Of a stretch of 64,000 bases of DNA, positions 38,740 through 51,099 are shown in pieces. Position numbers and translations under genes: made by a program. The stretch comes from Tribonema minus (Eukaryota; Sar; Xanthophyceae; Tribonematales; Tribonemataceae). The first letter of the stretch is position 1. The number at the start of each line of letters is the position of its first letter. The stretch spans positions 124,001 through 188,000 of the forward strand of contig JAFCMP010000539.1 in the NCBI GenBank assembly GCA_017506865.1, written 5' to 3'. The notes under the pieces were generated by a model. That model searched no databases, had not been told where the DNA came from, and saw nothing but the letters and a program-made list of their open reading frames with translations.

Positions 38740-40268
38740 TAAAGCCGTCATAGATGCGCTGAAAGCCGAGATCGAAGTCATCAGCGCCGCCATCAAGATG
38801 CTCCCTCGCATGGCTAAGGTGATACGCTTGCAAGATGACACTTCACACCTCCTCGAGAGGGTAGTCGCCATCCAACTTCACCAGAAGGAGGAGCAAGAGC
38901 AGGAGGAGCAGGAGCAGCGTCAGAGAGGCGGGAAAGCTGTCACCACACCGCCGTTTCAGACTGCTGACGTGTGCGCATGCATATCGTCCTTCTGCGGGCC
39001 CGGGCATTGGTTGTTTCTGGCCTCCGTCAACAAGACGTTCAAGGCTGCCTATATGAGGTATGCAACCCTCGCAGTCTTGACATACGGGGACATACTTGGT
39101 TACAACGCATGCATCTGCCAACACCCACATCAAGCACATGCAATCGTCCCGTGCCCTCACCCTAAGCATCCCCCCATACACTCTTGAACAGGTATCTCGT
39201 CAACGAGCTTGGAATCAACTTTCTGTTCAAGACGTCGGCGCATGCCGCAGTCCAGACCTCAACTACTCATTCATGGGCCACCGAAGTCACCAACAACAAC
39301 AGCACCATCAATGCCAATATCTCTTACCGACACATGGACGAGAACGACGCCGGCTTCGCCTACATCAAATCAGCATTGGGGGGCGCGTGGATTTCCTTGA
39401 CATGGTCGACGAATACGTCATCCGCAGTCAGCGACTCATCCTCGGGGCGCTCCGTGGCGCAGTATCCACTGGCCGCATGCACTTCATGGAGGAGGTGCGC
39501 CAACGCCGTGACCGACTCAGTTGGCCTGTAAATGACAGCGAGATCACAGAACTCATGGCATGGGCTGCGCACTACGGTGATCAGGGTACCGTATTGCGAT
39601 GGCTAAGGCAGTGGGCGGACACGGAGCGGTGGGAATTGACACCCTGGCTCACAGCAGCGCTCTGCTGTGTCGCCGCAGAGCACGGGAAGTTGGACACTTT
39701 GCAGTATCTGTTTAGCCACGGCTTAAGGCTGTTCGGGCCCATCGTCAGCCCTGATGAAGACGCGGAGCCTTTCCTGACCACATGGGAGTTGTGTTTTCAA
39801 CTTGACAAGTCTGTACTAGGTCATGATAGTGCGGTTGAAGTGTACAATATAATGGACACTGCGCTCTACAACGGTCACCTAGAGGTAGCACAGTGGCTGA
39901 GGGCGACACAGACGCACCCATGGTACTCCTTCAGTGACGTCAGCATTGTAGCCGCTGCGAATGTCAGTACCACAAATGTGCTGCAGTGACTGGTCGACAT
40001 CGGTCACTTTGCCAGCCAGATGCAGGAGCAGCTTGACCGGACCCTTCATTACTCTGTTTGGAGCATGAGTGACATCCAGCACCACTCTCAGTGGTTGGTA
40101 GACCATGGAGCGCAGTGGCCACAGAACCCTGCAATCCTTTTGGAGAGGCAGTGGTGGGAAGTGGAGGATTTCGAGCTCGCCCTGAGGCTCGGATGCGGCT
40201 GGGGGGGGATGGAACACAGCCACATGCAAGCACTTGAGGGAGCGTCGTTTCAGCGACGTCGTACATGA
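38740..40268 (+). pseudogene. F-box-like/ankyrin-repeat protein, damaged
   Basis: Exon 1 (38740-39057) follows an ACTGCAG acceptor and encodes a coiled coil, a Glu/Gln-rich tract and an F-box-like segment (CISSFCGPGHWLFLASVNKTF). A 134-bp intron (39058-39191) joins in phase (AG|G). Exon 2 starts in one frame and shifts at a G6 run near 39376 into the frame that carries ankyrin-like helices (LMAWAAHYGDQGTVLRWLR; ALYNGHLEVAQWLR). That frame hits TGA at 39987-39989 and continues in the same frame with LVDIGHFASQ to 40268. The spacing suggests a Trp codon (NVLQ-W-LVD) turned into TGA. Family role: probably protein-protein adaptor. At least two lesions, so likely a pseudogene unless the G-run is a sequencing error. 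Confidence 0.65.
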
Positions 40269-41014
40269 GGTGCACAAGATGGGCTGCCCTTGCTCATGTG
40301 CTGGCGATGCGTCTGCCTGAGATGGGGAAGCAGAATACTAAGCCACGTAGGTGTCTCTGGGGCATGTATGCTTGATGCTGAGGGAGGCTGCTTTCGATGC
40401 ATACATAATACACAGAGTTCATGCCGTCCCCGCTTAGTTTTGACTTTTGTGCATTACAGTTGTTTGGCTGCTTTGTGATGTACCAGTTGTACACTTGCTT
40501 CAAGTTCGGCACTCGCTGTTGGGATGCACATGCGTGCAAGTTGTGCATGTGTGACCGACGTACAATTTTGTATGAAGATGCACATTTACAACAACAGGAC
40601 AAGTCTCTCTTGCTTCTTGCCTCGTGTGGTGTACTGCAGCTGCTAGGCTTGAGCAAGTTGCAGCAATTACTGCATGTAGCAATCTTGCGCTTGCACATGC
40701 CTTGCAACATCCGTTTTCAGGCTAGAGGGCCATAAGATGAATGGGCTGGCAATGAGGGGGCCGCGCGGTCGTCCCCGCATAGGCTTTTCAATGGTTTGCT
40801 AGCGGTTTCCATTCTGGTTATGAGAATGCAGATTGCCAGTGAAATGAGACACTTCAGCTCCACCGTATGCAGCATAGCTCCGAGACACAGCGCTAATGGC
40901 AGGCAGCACATGCACTGTGGGTGATGGCTTGACTTGCCGCCGAGCTTCTTGACAAACTTACTCCTGAATGTTATTTCATAGTGATCGCAGTACTCGAATT
41001 TAAAGAAAGCTACA

Positions 41015-41345
41015 ACAGATTCGAGGCTGTGCCAACTTCAAATTTGAGATTGAATATTTTGGGCAAATTGCAGAAATCAGGAGAGCGTCGTCCCTCGCCC
41101 TTTTTGCTTTGACTCTGTGGAAACTATTTCTGACTAAAGATTCGAGGCCGTGCCAACTTCAAAGTTGAGGTTGAATATTTTGGGCAAACTGCAGAAATCA
41201 GGAGAGCGTTGTCCCTCGCCCTTTTTGCTTTGGCTCAGTGGAAACTATTTCTGACTAAAGATTCGAGGCTGTGCCAACTTTAAAGTTGAGGTTGGATAAT
41301 TTGGGCAAATTGCAGAAATCAGGAGAGCGTCATCCCTCGCCCTTT
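41015..41345 (+). repeat. 120-bp tandem repeat, 3 units (cluster 3)
   Basis: Units begin at about 41017, 41135 and 41256 with AGATTCGAGGC and share GCAGAAATCAGGAGAGCG and the TCCCTCGCCCTTT core with clusters 1 and 2. Same orientation as cluster 1. It lies in the spacer between the ankyrin gene and the 3' end of the multi-exon minus-strand gene. Confidence 0.88.
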
Positions 41346-41601
41346 CAAAGCAAGGGGTCTAATCTCTCGTAAAGCAGACAGGAAATTCACATAAAGTCCT
41401 TGCAGAAGAAGCATAATATCTATTAATGTGGGTATCATCATCCTCAGGCACGCACAGCACATGTTCCAGCAGCAGCATTTTCACTCTAGTTAGTTGCACG
41501 AACACCCCATGGCATGCACGCCCCCGACGTCCTAGCCAACTTATGTGACGATATCGAAAGTCTTACGCAAGCGCACTGTTGCAAGCGCAACTCAACACTG
41601 T

Positions 41602-44600
41602 TCAAGGCCTGGGATCGAAGGCCATGTTTCTAGGGCCAGTGAAGTACCAACCAGGGAGAGCGTTGCGCACACTGGCGGGTAGGGTGTTGGGCGCGGGCAC
41701 ATGCGCAGCTGGCTGCATGTACATCTGGGGGGACACAGGCTGATGCATGGGATAGCCGCGCTGGGGGAAGTGCTGCAGGCCGTGGGCTAGCAACAACTGC
41801 TGTTGATATGCCACCTGCTGAGAGAGGTGCTGAAACTGTGCGTGCATGTGGAACATGTACTGCGCGGCAGCCATTGCGTGCGGCGGCACCATTACACTCT
41901 GGGTGTGTACCAGTGGACTAGTTACCTGCACACCCTGCACTCGCTTGGCTGTGGGTGCCACCTCCTCTACACCTGAGTCTGAGTCATTGCGTGCCCTGCG
42001 CCGCTCTGTCAGCGCCCCGAGCACCTGATGCAATTGCTTGCTGTGATGCTCGTTTTGCTCTTTCAGCTGCACTAACAGGGCTGCGACTGTGGGGTCAACA
42101 CTGCCACCTCCCCTCCTGACCCTGTACGTATCGCCGCCGACATCGGCGCCGGTGTTGTCGTAGGTGTCGGTCATACTGCCATCACCACCGCCACCATACC
42201 TGCCGCCGTTGTTGACGTTGCTGCTCTTGGGAGGGCGCAGGAAGCTGGTGTGCGCGTTTCGCACCCACTGGTTGTAGTTGGAGATGGCAGCATCGAGACT
42301 GGAGTGGATGTCGTTCATCCTGCTGACCAGCAGCTCCTGCGCCGCCCCATGCCCACCCCCTGTGTGATGAGCGCTGTATGCCTGCCTGAAGATTGCTGTG
42401 ACGAAGTCGTTGCGGATGGAGTAAGGTCCCCACTTCGGGACGGCGAAGTGGCACATGCCGAGCTTCCTGATGACCTCAGTAAATGTCTTTGACCCGAGCA
42501 CCTTGTTGCTGCTGCCCGCCAGTCCGATAATGCGGTCGGGCACGGGTGTGTCTGTCTCGGGTTGGGTCTGCTGCCACAGCATGCGCATGGAGCGGCACAT
42601 GAAGAGGACCACCAGATACATGCGCGTGAGGCCCGGCGGGAGGGGGATGGTGGTGGGAAGGGGGTCGTTGAGGTGTCCGGTCCTCCCCTTAGTGCGCCCG
42701 GCTGTTTTTTTGTTGGTGGGGTCGTCGATAGTCTGCATGAGCGAATTGCAAAGGTTTTCAATGCTTCATGTTAGTGCATCGTCCATGATACACAATGGCG
42801 CATACGAGTTGATGCAATATCTATAGCTGGTATGACACAAGGCATTTTCTCACGTAAGTTCAATATGCATGTCATGTACTCATAACAATGGTATCATGCT
42901 AGTGCAAGATTGTGACTTCAAGCATAAGCCTAACGCGCAGTTGCACTTATGATCTTGTATTTATAGCAGCCCCAAGGTGGGCTTGATGCGTTGGATAAGA
43001 TTGCAAAAAACTAAAATCGGACGGGCCCTTAGAGCCCTGCGTTGCAGGCTTGTACTAGACTCATGGGGGGTAGACACAGCGGCACCCAGTCTGAGCCACA
43101 CCTATCGTAGCCGATGTCTCCATCTCTTGAGCGAAAACGCCGGAGGACCGCGGTTATGCCTCTAGTATACATTTGGGCCAGAGGCGCCCGGTCCTCGATT
43201 CCTTGCATAAGCACGCCGCTGACGTGCCTGGCCGAGGTTCTCTTTCTTGCGTGTTCAAGCAAACGATCTGCAGTGTGCCCTGATGCTATCCGCATCCCCA
43301 TGTTCCAATATCCCCTGCTGCTGCCCAAAGCCGTATCCTCACCACACGCGACTCCGCAGCTCCTGCTCACAGTCAGAGCCAGCATCTCCCATCCCCTAGC
43401 TGCCTGATGCACCCTCGCCACCATCAGCGCCACCGCAAGCGCTGCCGCACCTCTTGGTGCTAACGAGCAGCTGGTGTTACACTTGGACGTGGCGTGTGAA
43501 TTGCATGTGCGCACATTTGCACGATAAAGAACATAATCCTGCGGAAGCACTTACCAAGAAGAGGCGCACGCCACCAACCTTGGTGACATTGACGCCGCCC
43601 TCAAGGACCACGTACTTGATGACCTTGGCGTGGACGAGTGACGCGCGGTTTTCCCACACGTCCTGCTGGCGGACCGGCGTCTCTATGTAGGCGATGAGGT
43701 GGGCGAGCGTCTCAAGGTTGAAGCAGTCGTAGAGGTTAGCGTGGTTGTCCAGCAGGTGCTGCGCCAGCTCCAGCACCCAGGGTACCTGCGTCAGATGCGC
43801 AGCGTCCGTGTCGCTGGGTGGATTTCTCTTGGCCGTGCCCCACTCGGGCTCCTTCTGTAACATGTCGCTGAGCTTGTCGAGGTCCGCTATCGACATGTTG
43901 TTCGCCTCCAGCCAGTTGGTGATGTGTGTCTCGAACGGCCCCCAGGTTCCACGGAGCATGATGTTGATCATCTCGCCGTACACGGCGCTGCCGTCGTCGG
44001 TGTTGACCGTGCGCCCCTTGTACATCTTGGTGTTCTTGTTGATGATGGCCGACTGCTCTTCCGCCAGCTTGCCGCGCCAGTACTGTTGATAGGTCGCCTG
44101 TTGACCGTGCAGGCTCTTGAAGTAGTAGGCAAGATGCTGCTTGTCGGCCGTGGTGTTGAGGTACTTGGCGGTGTGGAAGAGGTATAGCGTGGAGCAGTTG
44201 ATGCCGTTGATGCAGGTTGCCGTGTAGTTATTCTCGTTCACGCCGACGTCCGCCGCCTTGCACACGATCTCCGCTCTTGTGAGCGGCCAGCCCTGGATGA
44301 CCTCCCTGCCCTTCCGCAGGCCAGGGATGCACGCCAAGGAAGTAAGCGACAATGGCAGCGTGTCTCGGAGCTTGGCGCGCGGCAGCGGGGTTCACAACGC
44401 CTCCGGGCAGTCCTGGTGGTCTCTGCCGTCGCAGCGCTCCAGCACTAGCTCGACCTCGTGCGGGGTGAGTAGAGTGCAGCCGTAGGCACAAGTCGGCAGG
44501 CGACCGAGGACCGCCGCCATGCTGAGGTTCTTCAGGCAGCGGTTCACTGGGATGTCCGATGCCCCGCCCACCGTGAGGTCGGGGAAGCGCATGAGCCGGA

Positions 44601-46988
44601 ACGAGTTTACCTGGCTCCACGACAGCCCCGGCCAGCTGAGTCGGCCGTAGGAGGTGCTGGCCACGCTGTTGCTGTACATGTGAAAGCGAGGCGGTGCCAG
44701 CAGCTGGCACGCCGTGACGGTGTCCACGATAGCTTGCACGATGCCGCCGGTGCACGCGCGCTCCTCTATGCTGGTGTACCCGCCCCCCAGCTTGCCCTCC
44801 CGAGCCTCCGCCTCCATGCCGTCGCCGTCCATGTCGTCGATGTTGTCGGCGCCCTCCTCGCCCTCCTCCTTGCCCTCCTCCCCCTCCTCACTTTCGCTGA
44901 AGCTCTCGTCGTCGCCATCATCGACCAAGTCAGGTGCCTCCTCCACATCCTTGTCGTCGGCTACCTCCGACGCCTCATCCTCGAAGATGAGAGCCGCCTG
45001 CTTGTCTCTCACGATCCTGTTCTTCTTGAACTTGGCTGAGTCGAGGCGCTTGTTGGTCTTCTTGGACCTGTCCGGGTCGGTGGTGTAGTCATGGAAGATG
45101 GAGATGCCGTTGAAGACGATGACAGCGCGCTGAAGCAGGAACTTGCGCCACGCGTCTCCGAGGGACACAACACCCTGCCCTGGCAGCGCGTGTGCAAGGA
45201 CATACTACAGGGCGTGCTCATCCGCGCGGCTGGTTGAAGATGTGGCGGCGGTGGGCGCTGGTGCTTTCGGGGCGGCAGGCGCGGGCGTGGGCGTGGGCGG
45301 TGCGGCGGTAGGCGGGGGTGGGGTGACTGACCTGTTGACATACAGAGCGGGTGGAGAGTTGAAGTGTTAGAAAGATGCATGTGAGTGTAATACTATGCAC
45401 TCCACTCTTCTGTCAGTGCATGCTCATGCAACACATACCGTAACGACAGCTCTTGTTCACATTTGCACCTGTGTGCTATACATCTACTTCTTGTACCTAG
45501 AGGCGTGTACTTGAGCAAGAGCGACAAAACATCAGTAGCAATATTACACACTTCTACTTCAAGTACGGGTACATGCAAGAGCAAGGTGTAGATAGTATCA
45601 GTAGCACCTCTCCCAGTTGTGCTCCAAGTATGTACAGGTGCACGAGCAAAATGTAACGTTAGCAGGGGTTCCATGCCTCAGGTACGCATGTTCAATAGCA
45701 TGTGATAGCGCAAGCGCTTGACTTGAAAGTACAGGAGGTTGCAAATCATGCCCTCACCTGTCCACAGGCAGGGTGATGGAGGCTTTCTTGCGGAGGAACC
45801 AGCGGCCGTTGCTGCCGGCGTCGAGCACGCAACTGCCATGGTACGCAGTGTGGATGACTCTAAAGCTTGTCTCCATCATGATGTATGGCGCAGCAACGCG
45901 CGTCTCGAGCCTGTCTTTACCGATCTCCACGTACACCATTACGCAGAGCGTGCACGATGCAGTCCTCCCCGTGTTAAGCACGAACTGGACCACTCGCCCG
46001 CTCTTCCAGTGCTCGTCCTTGTAGAAGAACACCCTGTAGTTGCCGAATGATGTGGCGAAGTCGAACGGCAGCTCCGGGACGGGGTCGTACTGCTGCTCGG
46101 GACCTGGGGGCAGTGCAGGCGCAGAAGCAGGCACAGCAGGGCGCGCAGAAGGGCGCGCAGCGCGCGGCATCGATGGGGGAGCCGACGTGCCGTAGCTGAC
46201 CACCATGGACTGCCCCTTGGTGCCAACGAACAAGCCGCCGTCGTCGAGACGGGTCTTGCCGCTCTTCAGGCCATACGCTTCCACATCTGCGAACCTGGCG
46301 TAGTTGAAGACGACCTCCTGCTCTGCTGTTGACGGTTCTTGCGTAGAGTAGAGAAGCATGGTTCTCGTTGGTGCCTGGGTTCACCACGTTCGTGCTGAGC
46401 AGCTCTGTTGAATGCCTCTCGCTCTTGACCCATGAGATCTGTGCAGAGTGCGATTATGGAGGTGAAGAGCATGCACGTGTGTAAGGCAATGGTCGCAAGT
46501 CGGTGGTGGATATTGTGCGGTGCCAGACACAGGCAGAGTGCACATGGTTTACCGCACTCATGTTAGATACAACTGATGCGCACAAGCGATGTGTATAGCG
46601 CTGCACACGCACAGATCAGCGCAACACGATCCATGTCATAAGACCATTGTGCACAAGCGAGGCACAGGGTAGGTGTAAAGCGTACAGCGCTGCGCGTGCG
46701 TAGATCAGACAAAATCAGGTGCGCAGAGCAGGTGTATAACATTGTGCGGGCTGCAGCTCTCACCTCGCTCTCAATGATTGACTCCAGGAATGCAAACGTC
46801 TCGCCGACCTTGCGCTGCGGCACCTTGCGCGACTTGATTCTCTTGTCTTTCTCTATCGCAATGCCCATGTTGTCGCCGGCCTTTGCAGGCACGAGCGTGG
46901 TCATACGAGCCTTGATCTTGCCGCTGAGGTACTTGCTCCTGCGAGCCGCAGCATTGACACCGACAATGTCGCTCAAGGCCATCGTTGC
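41602..46988 (-). CDS. multi-exon protein with a tyrosine-recombinase-like C-terminal region
   Basis: Exons in order: 46764-46988 (GVNAAARRSKYLSG; AG acceptor and GAG|GTGAGA donor), about 45758-46335, about 43555-45186, 41602-42732. The last junction is solid: TTG|GTAAGT at 43554, ATGCAG|ACT at 42732, phase 0. The third exon holds a very acidic tract (about 44820-44960) and one in-frame TGA at 44392-44394. The third-to-last exon join reads TPVRQQDVWENR, then a GGVRLFL / TKGRTG hairpin with Lys/Arg and PLPPGLTRMYLVV, then WGPYSIRNDFVTAIF. This resembles recombinase box I, beta-hairpin Lys and box II, but with Tyr replacing the box II His. A possible nucleophile lies in SNYNQWV. The C-terminal third is Gln/His-rich. 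Fold assignment is inference; the exon between B and C was not fully resolved. Confidence 0.5.
45390..45665. repeat. degenerate short tandem repeats in an intron
   Basis: Three or four poor copies of a 65-80 bp unit with CTACTTC(T/A)(T/A)GTAC, GAGCAAGA and ATCAGTAGCA blocks, within the intron between the second and third exons of the minus-strand gene. Confidence 0.45.
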
Positions 46989-47129
46989 CTGCATGAACGG
47001 GGGGAGATGCAGTGTGTTAGTAAGGCATGTGAGCACTAATGCTAGAAGAAACTCTTCCAACTGAGCCATGTGTACATTGTGAAGTAACACAAAACATTTT
47101 GCCCTTAAGTTGACGCCATTGCACCACAT

Positions 47130-49060
47130 GGGTGGGAGATAGACACAGCGGCGCACAGTCTGAGCCACACCTATAGTTGCCGATGACGACGACTACACTT
47201 AATACACATACTTAGTACACATAGGCCTAAGCAGCATGCCTGTGCAAATGTCAATACTCTAACCACCATACCAGAGTCTGCGGATTACAGTGATGCCCTA
47301 CAGCAACACTCCAAGCACTCCCGTCAAGTCTGGGGAATACACTACTGCTCGAGCAACACTAGCCTGCGGAATGCAAGTGCTGTGAGGTGCAGTGCGGTGA
47401 CTTCATGGCGGCGTACCTGTGGTCTTGTGATTAGCTGCCGGTGGCGCTGTTGCAGTCCGCAGGTCAGAAGCCGCGGGGCTGAAGAGTGAAGCGGGTGTCG
47501 GCAGTGTTGACCTGGGAATATACCGCGCGTCAACCTGTTGCCGCGAGAATCTAACGTGCGTCATCCTATATTCTCGAGAATATAAGCCGGTGTTGGGTCA
47601 GTTGCCACACCACAGCTATGCCACAGTGTTAACCCCGGACTCAACTGCCATAACTGTTGTAGCGCGCGAACTAGACCTTTCAAACCGTAAAGCCGCACCC
47701 CCTGTAATTGTTCCAAAACTTTTCAACTTGACAAAAGATTAACTCTGATTTAGGCTCTAAGACACACCGCCACATGATCATCCCCCCAATCGAAGTCCTG
47801 GTCTATCAGCCCCCGCTTACACTCGGCCATGAGTATCATAACTTACACTGTAACTGTACTTTTTAGGGGTATTTTATAGGAACTTCAAGACATCATGATC
47901 GCGCGTGCGTGGGTTCTGGGACTGTTCAGTGTCAACAGGTGCACAAATGTTGAACTTTCCACATGAGGTCTTTACTTAAACAAATATCAAGTTGAAGTCC
48001 ACTAAAAGTTTGTGGGTTTGCTTTTGTGAATTCAAGTTTGAGACCTCGAAGCACTGCACATTCAAGCGCACCGGGTGACGGACCAGGAGCGCTGCAGCTT
48101 ATGAAGTGTGGTGCTGGTACTACGGCTGACACTGTGCATACTATCTCAGGCAGCTAGCACAAGGAAGTGACTCAAGTGAAGTCACGAATTTTGAACTGAA
48201 GCAACGTCCGAGCCTTTTTGCCTGCAGGTGCTACATAGCTGGCGAGAGCTGGTTAGTACATGACTCGAATGGGCTATGAGAACCGTTGAAGGCGCGTAAG
48301 CTGCGCAGCAATTTGCGCTGGACAAGTGTAGCACACAAGCCGGTGCCACGCTCATGAGGCTGGCGCACTGGCGAGAGCCAAGAGCCGGAACAGCAGACAG
48401 AGCTGCCAGCAGGAGGCGCCGGCTTGTCAATCAGAATGACATCGTCCAGGTTTGGATTGAAAGTTTGAAGGATTCGCCGACAACAGAACACACGTGTGAG
48501 TAAAAATGGTTAAAGTTAAAGCTTCATTGCATTCACCTGGGGCTGGGTGGCAGCCGTCCTCGGGCGTCGTCGCAAATTCCGCTGGCTTGAGGCACTCAGC
48601 TGCAGCGAACACAGCCTGCAGAGCGGCACTCGCACTTTGCACTCATCCGGCGTTGCACTCAGGAAAAACGTTTCCTCATCCTGCCCACCGCCTAGCCGAT
48701 TTCCCCCCCGGATCCCGCGAGACAGCACAGAACCAACGCACCCTGATCGACTTTGACTTCAACTACCGCAAACTGCCACTCGCAGTCGCCGCACCCGCAG
48801 TAACAAGACATGCCATACACACCTAATGCTCTAGAGAGCGAGCTAGCACCAGCTAACAGCCACACCTGTACCTCCTTCACAAAGCAGGAATAAAGGAAAG
48901 CTCCCGGGAATTTCAAAATCCGCGGATCCCGAGAACCGCTGAGTCACGTTGAGACTAGCGCGCGCGCTGTGTTGTGCTGAGAACGGTCTAAATCAGCTGG
49001 CGTGGCATATGTGCATGTCGCCTTAGGACCAACCACTGAACCACCCGAAGCGAAGTGGCT
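47130..49060. other. intergenic stretch without a supported gene
   Basis: It holds a SINE-like relic (47041-47125), a short repeat shared with 43070-43110 (TAGACACAGCGGC...CAGTCTGAGCCACACCTAT, 47130-47175) and the palindrome at 47567. A minus-strand exon candidate at about 48538-48642 (AVFAAAECLKPAEFATTPED, donor CCCAG|GTGAAT) is possible but unrecognised. Confidence 0.4.
47567..47584. promoter_or_regulatory. 18-bp perfect palindrome TATATTCTCGAGAATATA
   Basis: Perfectly self-complementary. Half of it, TATATTCTCG, is the same motif that sits at the ends of RLE element 2 (34767, 38139). A GGGAATATA motif lies 50 bp upstream (47514), as in those repeats. Could be a regulatory dyad or an element-end relic. 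Confidence 0.4.
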
Positions 49061-49068
49061 GACATGAG

Positions 49069-51093
49069 TTGATGATATTGACGAGGAAGCAGCTCTGCTG
49101 CCTTGGACTGGCAACAAGCTTGTGTATTGGTATACTAGCTGCGTGCAGCTTGCTCAGCGGCGACGGGAAAACCGGAAAGCATCGATTTACACCGTATGAG
49201 TGGCGATTGTTCACGGAGCCGTCGCTGGTGCCACCTCAGCTTGACGAGTTGGGTCAAGTGCTTGCGCCGAAGGAAGAGCGCACCGACGTATACCTCCCTG
49301 TATCAGAAGCAGTGGGAGTGAAGCTGAGAGGGCAGACCAGGCTGGAGGTCAAGCGCAGAGCCATCGTGGCCAAGCACGATGGCATCGCAGGAGTTTTTGA
49401 GGTGCACCAACCTCGTGCTACATACTTCTCAATGCGCACTACCCCTTTGTCGTGAGTGACATGATTGTGCTAAACCATTGAAGTTGGCAAATGTGCCTCC
49501 AAAGCATTCATGCGTGGCAGACTTCAGCAGTTCATGGGTGATCGAGAGCGTCAAGAGTCTGCTGGTGTTGTGGCGCATGACTGCCGAGCTCTGACTTTGA
49601 CACTAGCAGCAGTAGCACGCATCAATGCATGACGCGCAGGGCAGGGAAGCAGGTGCGCTGCTCTGATCAATGATTTGCCGTGATAGTTACGTTTCATTGC
49701 ACTTTTCACTCTGCGACATCTTGACGCTTTTTTCACGTTTCATTACCCTACTCACTCTCACGTTATCTTTGATGCTCGGCACAAGGTGTTGCTTGCCTGC
49801 GAAGCCACTTGTTCGTTTTGAGGGTGCAGGTTTGCAGCCTTTTTTTATGTTGATGATATTGCGGTGTGATTGGTTTGTGCGATGTCCAAATCGAAACATT
49901 GAACAAGCTGCTGATCATGATGGCGCATGATTCAATGCAGCAAGATGTGTCATGTGCCGCCGGTTTCAAACAATTCTGATTCAGAAGCACCATGTTTGAC
50001 ACGCGTGTGGCTGCAGGAAAACTTGAAAGTCAAGCTGGGGGAGCGCGAAAACATCGAGGACGTGCGCGCGTACTTGACAGTGCTCAACGAGTTGACCCCG
50101 GATGTGGCAGAGGTGCTCTCTTCGACAGTGACTGTTGTGATCGCTAAAAAGGTGAGCACACCTCTGGTGTAGAGATGTTTTGAGCAGCGTATGAGGCGGT
50201 CGTACATTGCGTCCCGTCACATGTCATGCATGTTGCAGCGGCCGTTGCGGATGCTGACGACCGCACACACAGTGACAAAGCATCCTCACAATTGTGCTTC
50301 TGTGGCAGTGAGGAGGCAGGCATTTGGGGTTGTCTTTAGATGAACTTGAAGTTCGTGTGCAGACGGCATGTTTATCATACATGGTCAGACTCATGGACTG
50401 TTACTGTGTGTGCAAAGTGTGAGGTCAGGCGGCTTGGGTTATGCACTGCCCTACTAGTAAGTAGCGTCCTACCACTGCCACGTGTACGTGTATGCACAAT
50501 GGGCCATGGCATACGGTATATGCTGATGCATTACGTGATGAACATGCGTTGCGCAGGTGATGATGAGGGTGTTACCTTCAAAGAAAACAGGTTGAGCAGA
50601 CCGGCGCTGCGCAAGGGCTTGTGCATTGCAGTTATGTGGTATATGCTTCTATAGTATTTGCCGGTGACGCATATGCTAACCTATCGCGGTCACAACTGGA
50701 ACTCCGAATTGTGTTTCTGTAGTCTATAAGCTCTCTAGAACAGTGTCTCTTCTTGCATACTGGCGGCGCCACTCAATGACTCTTGCTGCATTCAATCCAC
50801 TACAGGTGCGGAAAGGAACGCTCCCGGGCCACCCCCTTGCAAAACTGGAATACACAGAGCTGCATGTTTGGTGCGAGGACCCTTCAGGCCCCCCACTGGC
50901 ATCAGATGAACCTATTTCTCTCTCCACTTTCAGTGTAGAGGGGCCGGAAGCGGCAGTTGTGGCTTTCATAGAGGGCACAGCCGCTGGGGCCGCTCTCAAT
51001 GAGCTCGCACACGTTGAAAGTGTTATCACCGGAGGCTACCCTACTTTAGTGATGCGGTTGTTGAGTCAATTAACCACGTTAAGATCGAGGTGA
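49069..51093 (+). CDS. conserved eukaryotic protein of unknown function, three exons
   Basis: Exons 49069-49401, 50017-50151 and 50806-51093, all joined in phase 0 (GAG|GTGCAC; CTGCAG|GAA; AAG|GTGAGC; CTACAG|GTG), giving about 251 residues. The N-terminus has a hydrophobic segment (CLGLATSLCIGILAAC) that may be intronic or a signal anchor. The core reads VGVKLRGQTRLEVKRRAIV, ENLKVKLGERENIED, VVIAKK, LEYTELHVW and ends near GGYPTLVMRLL. The alternation of Lys/Arg/Glu strands recalls a CYTH-like tunnel fold acting on phosphate substrates, and a similar unnamed protein family exists in algae and plants. That link is from memory and not tested. Gene model is strong; function open. Confidence 0.65.
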
Positions 51094-51099
51094 CGACAT

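Noticed and set aside
39987..44394. TGA reassigned to Trp in this genome
   Set aside because: TGG is used for Trp throughout the same genes, and many frames end sensibly at TGA.
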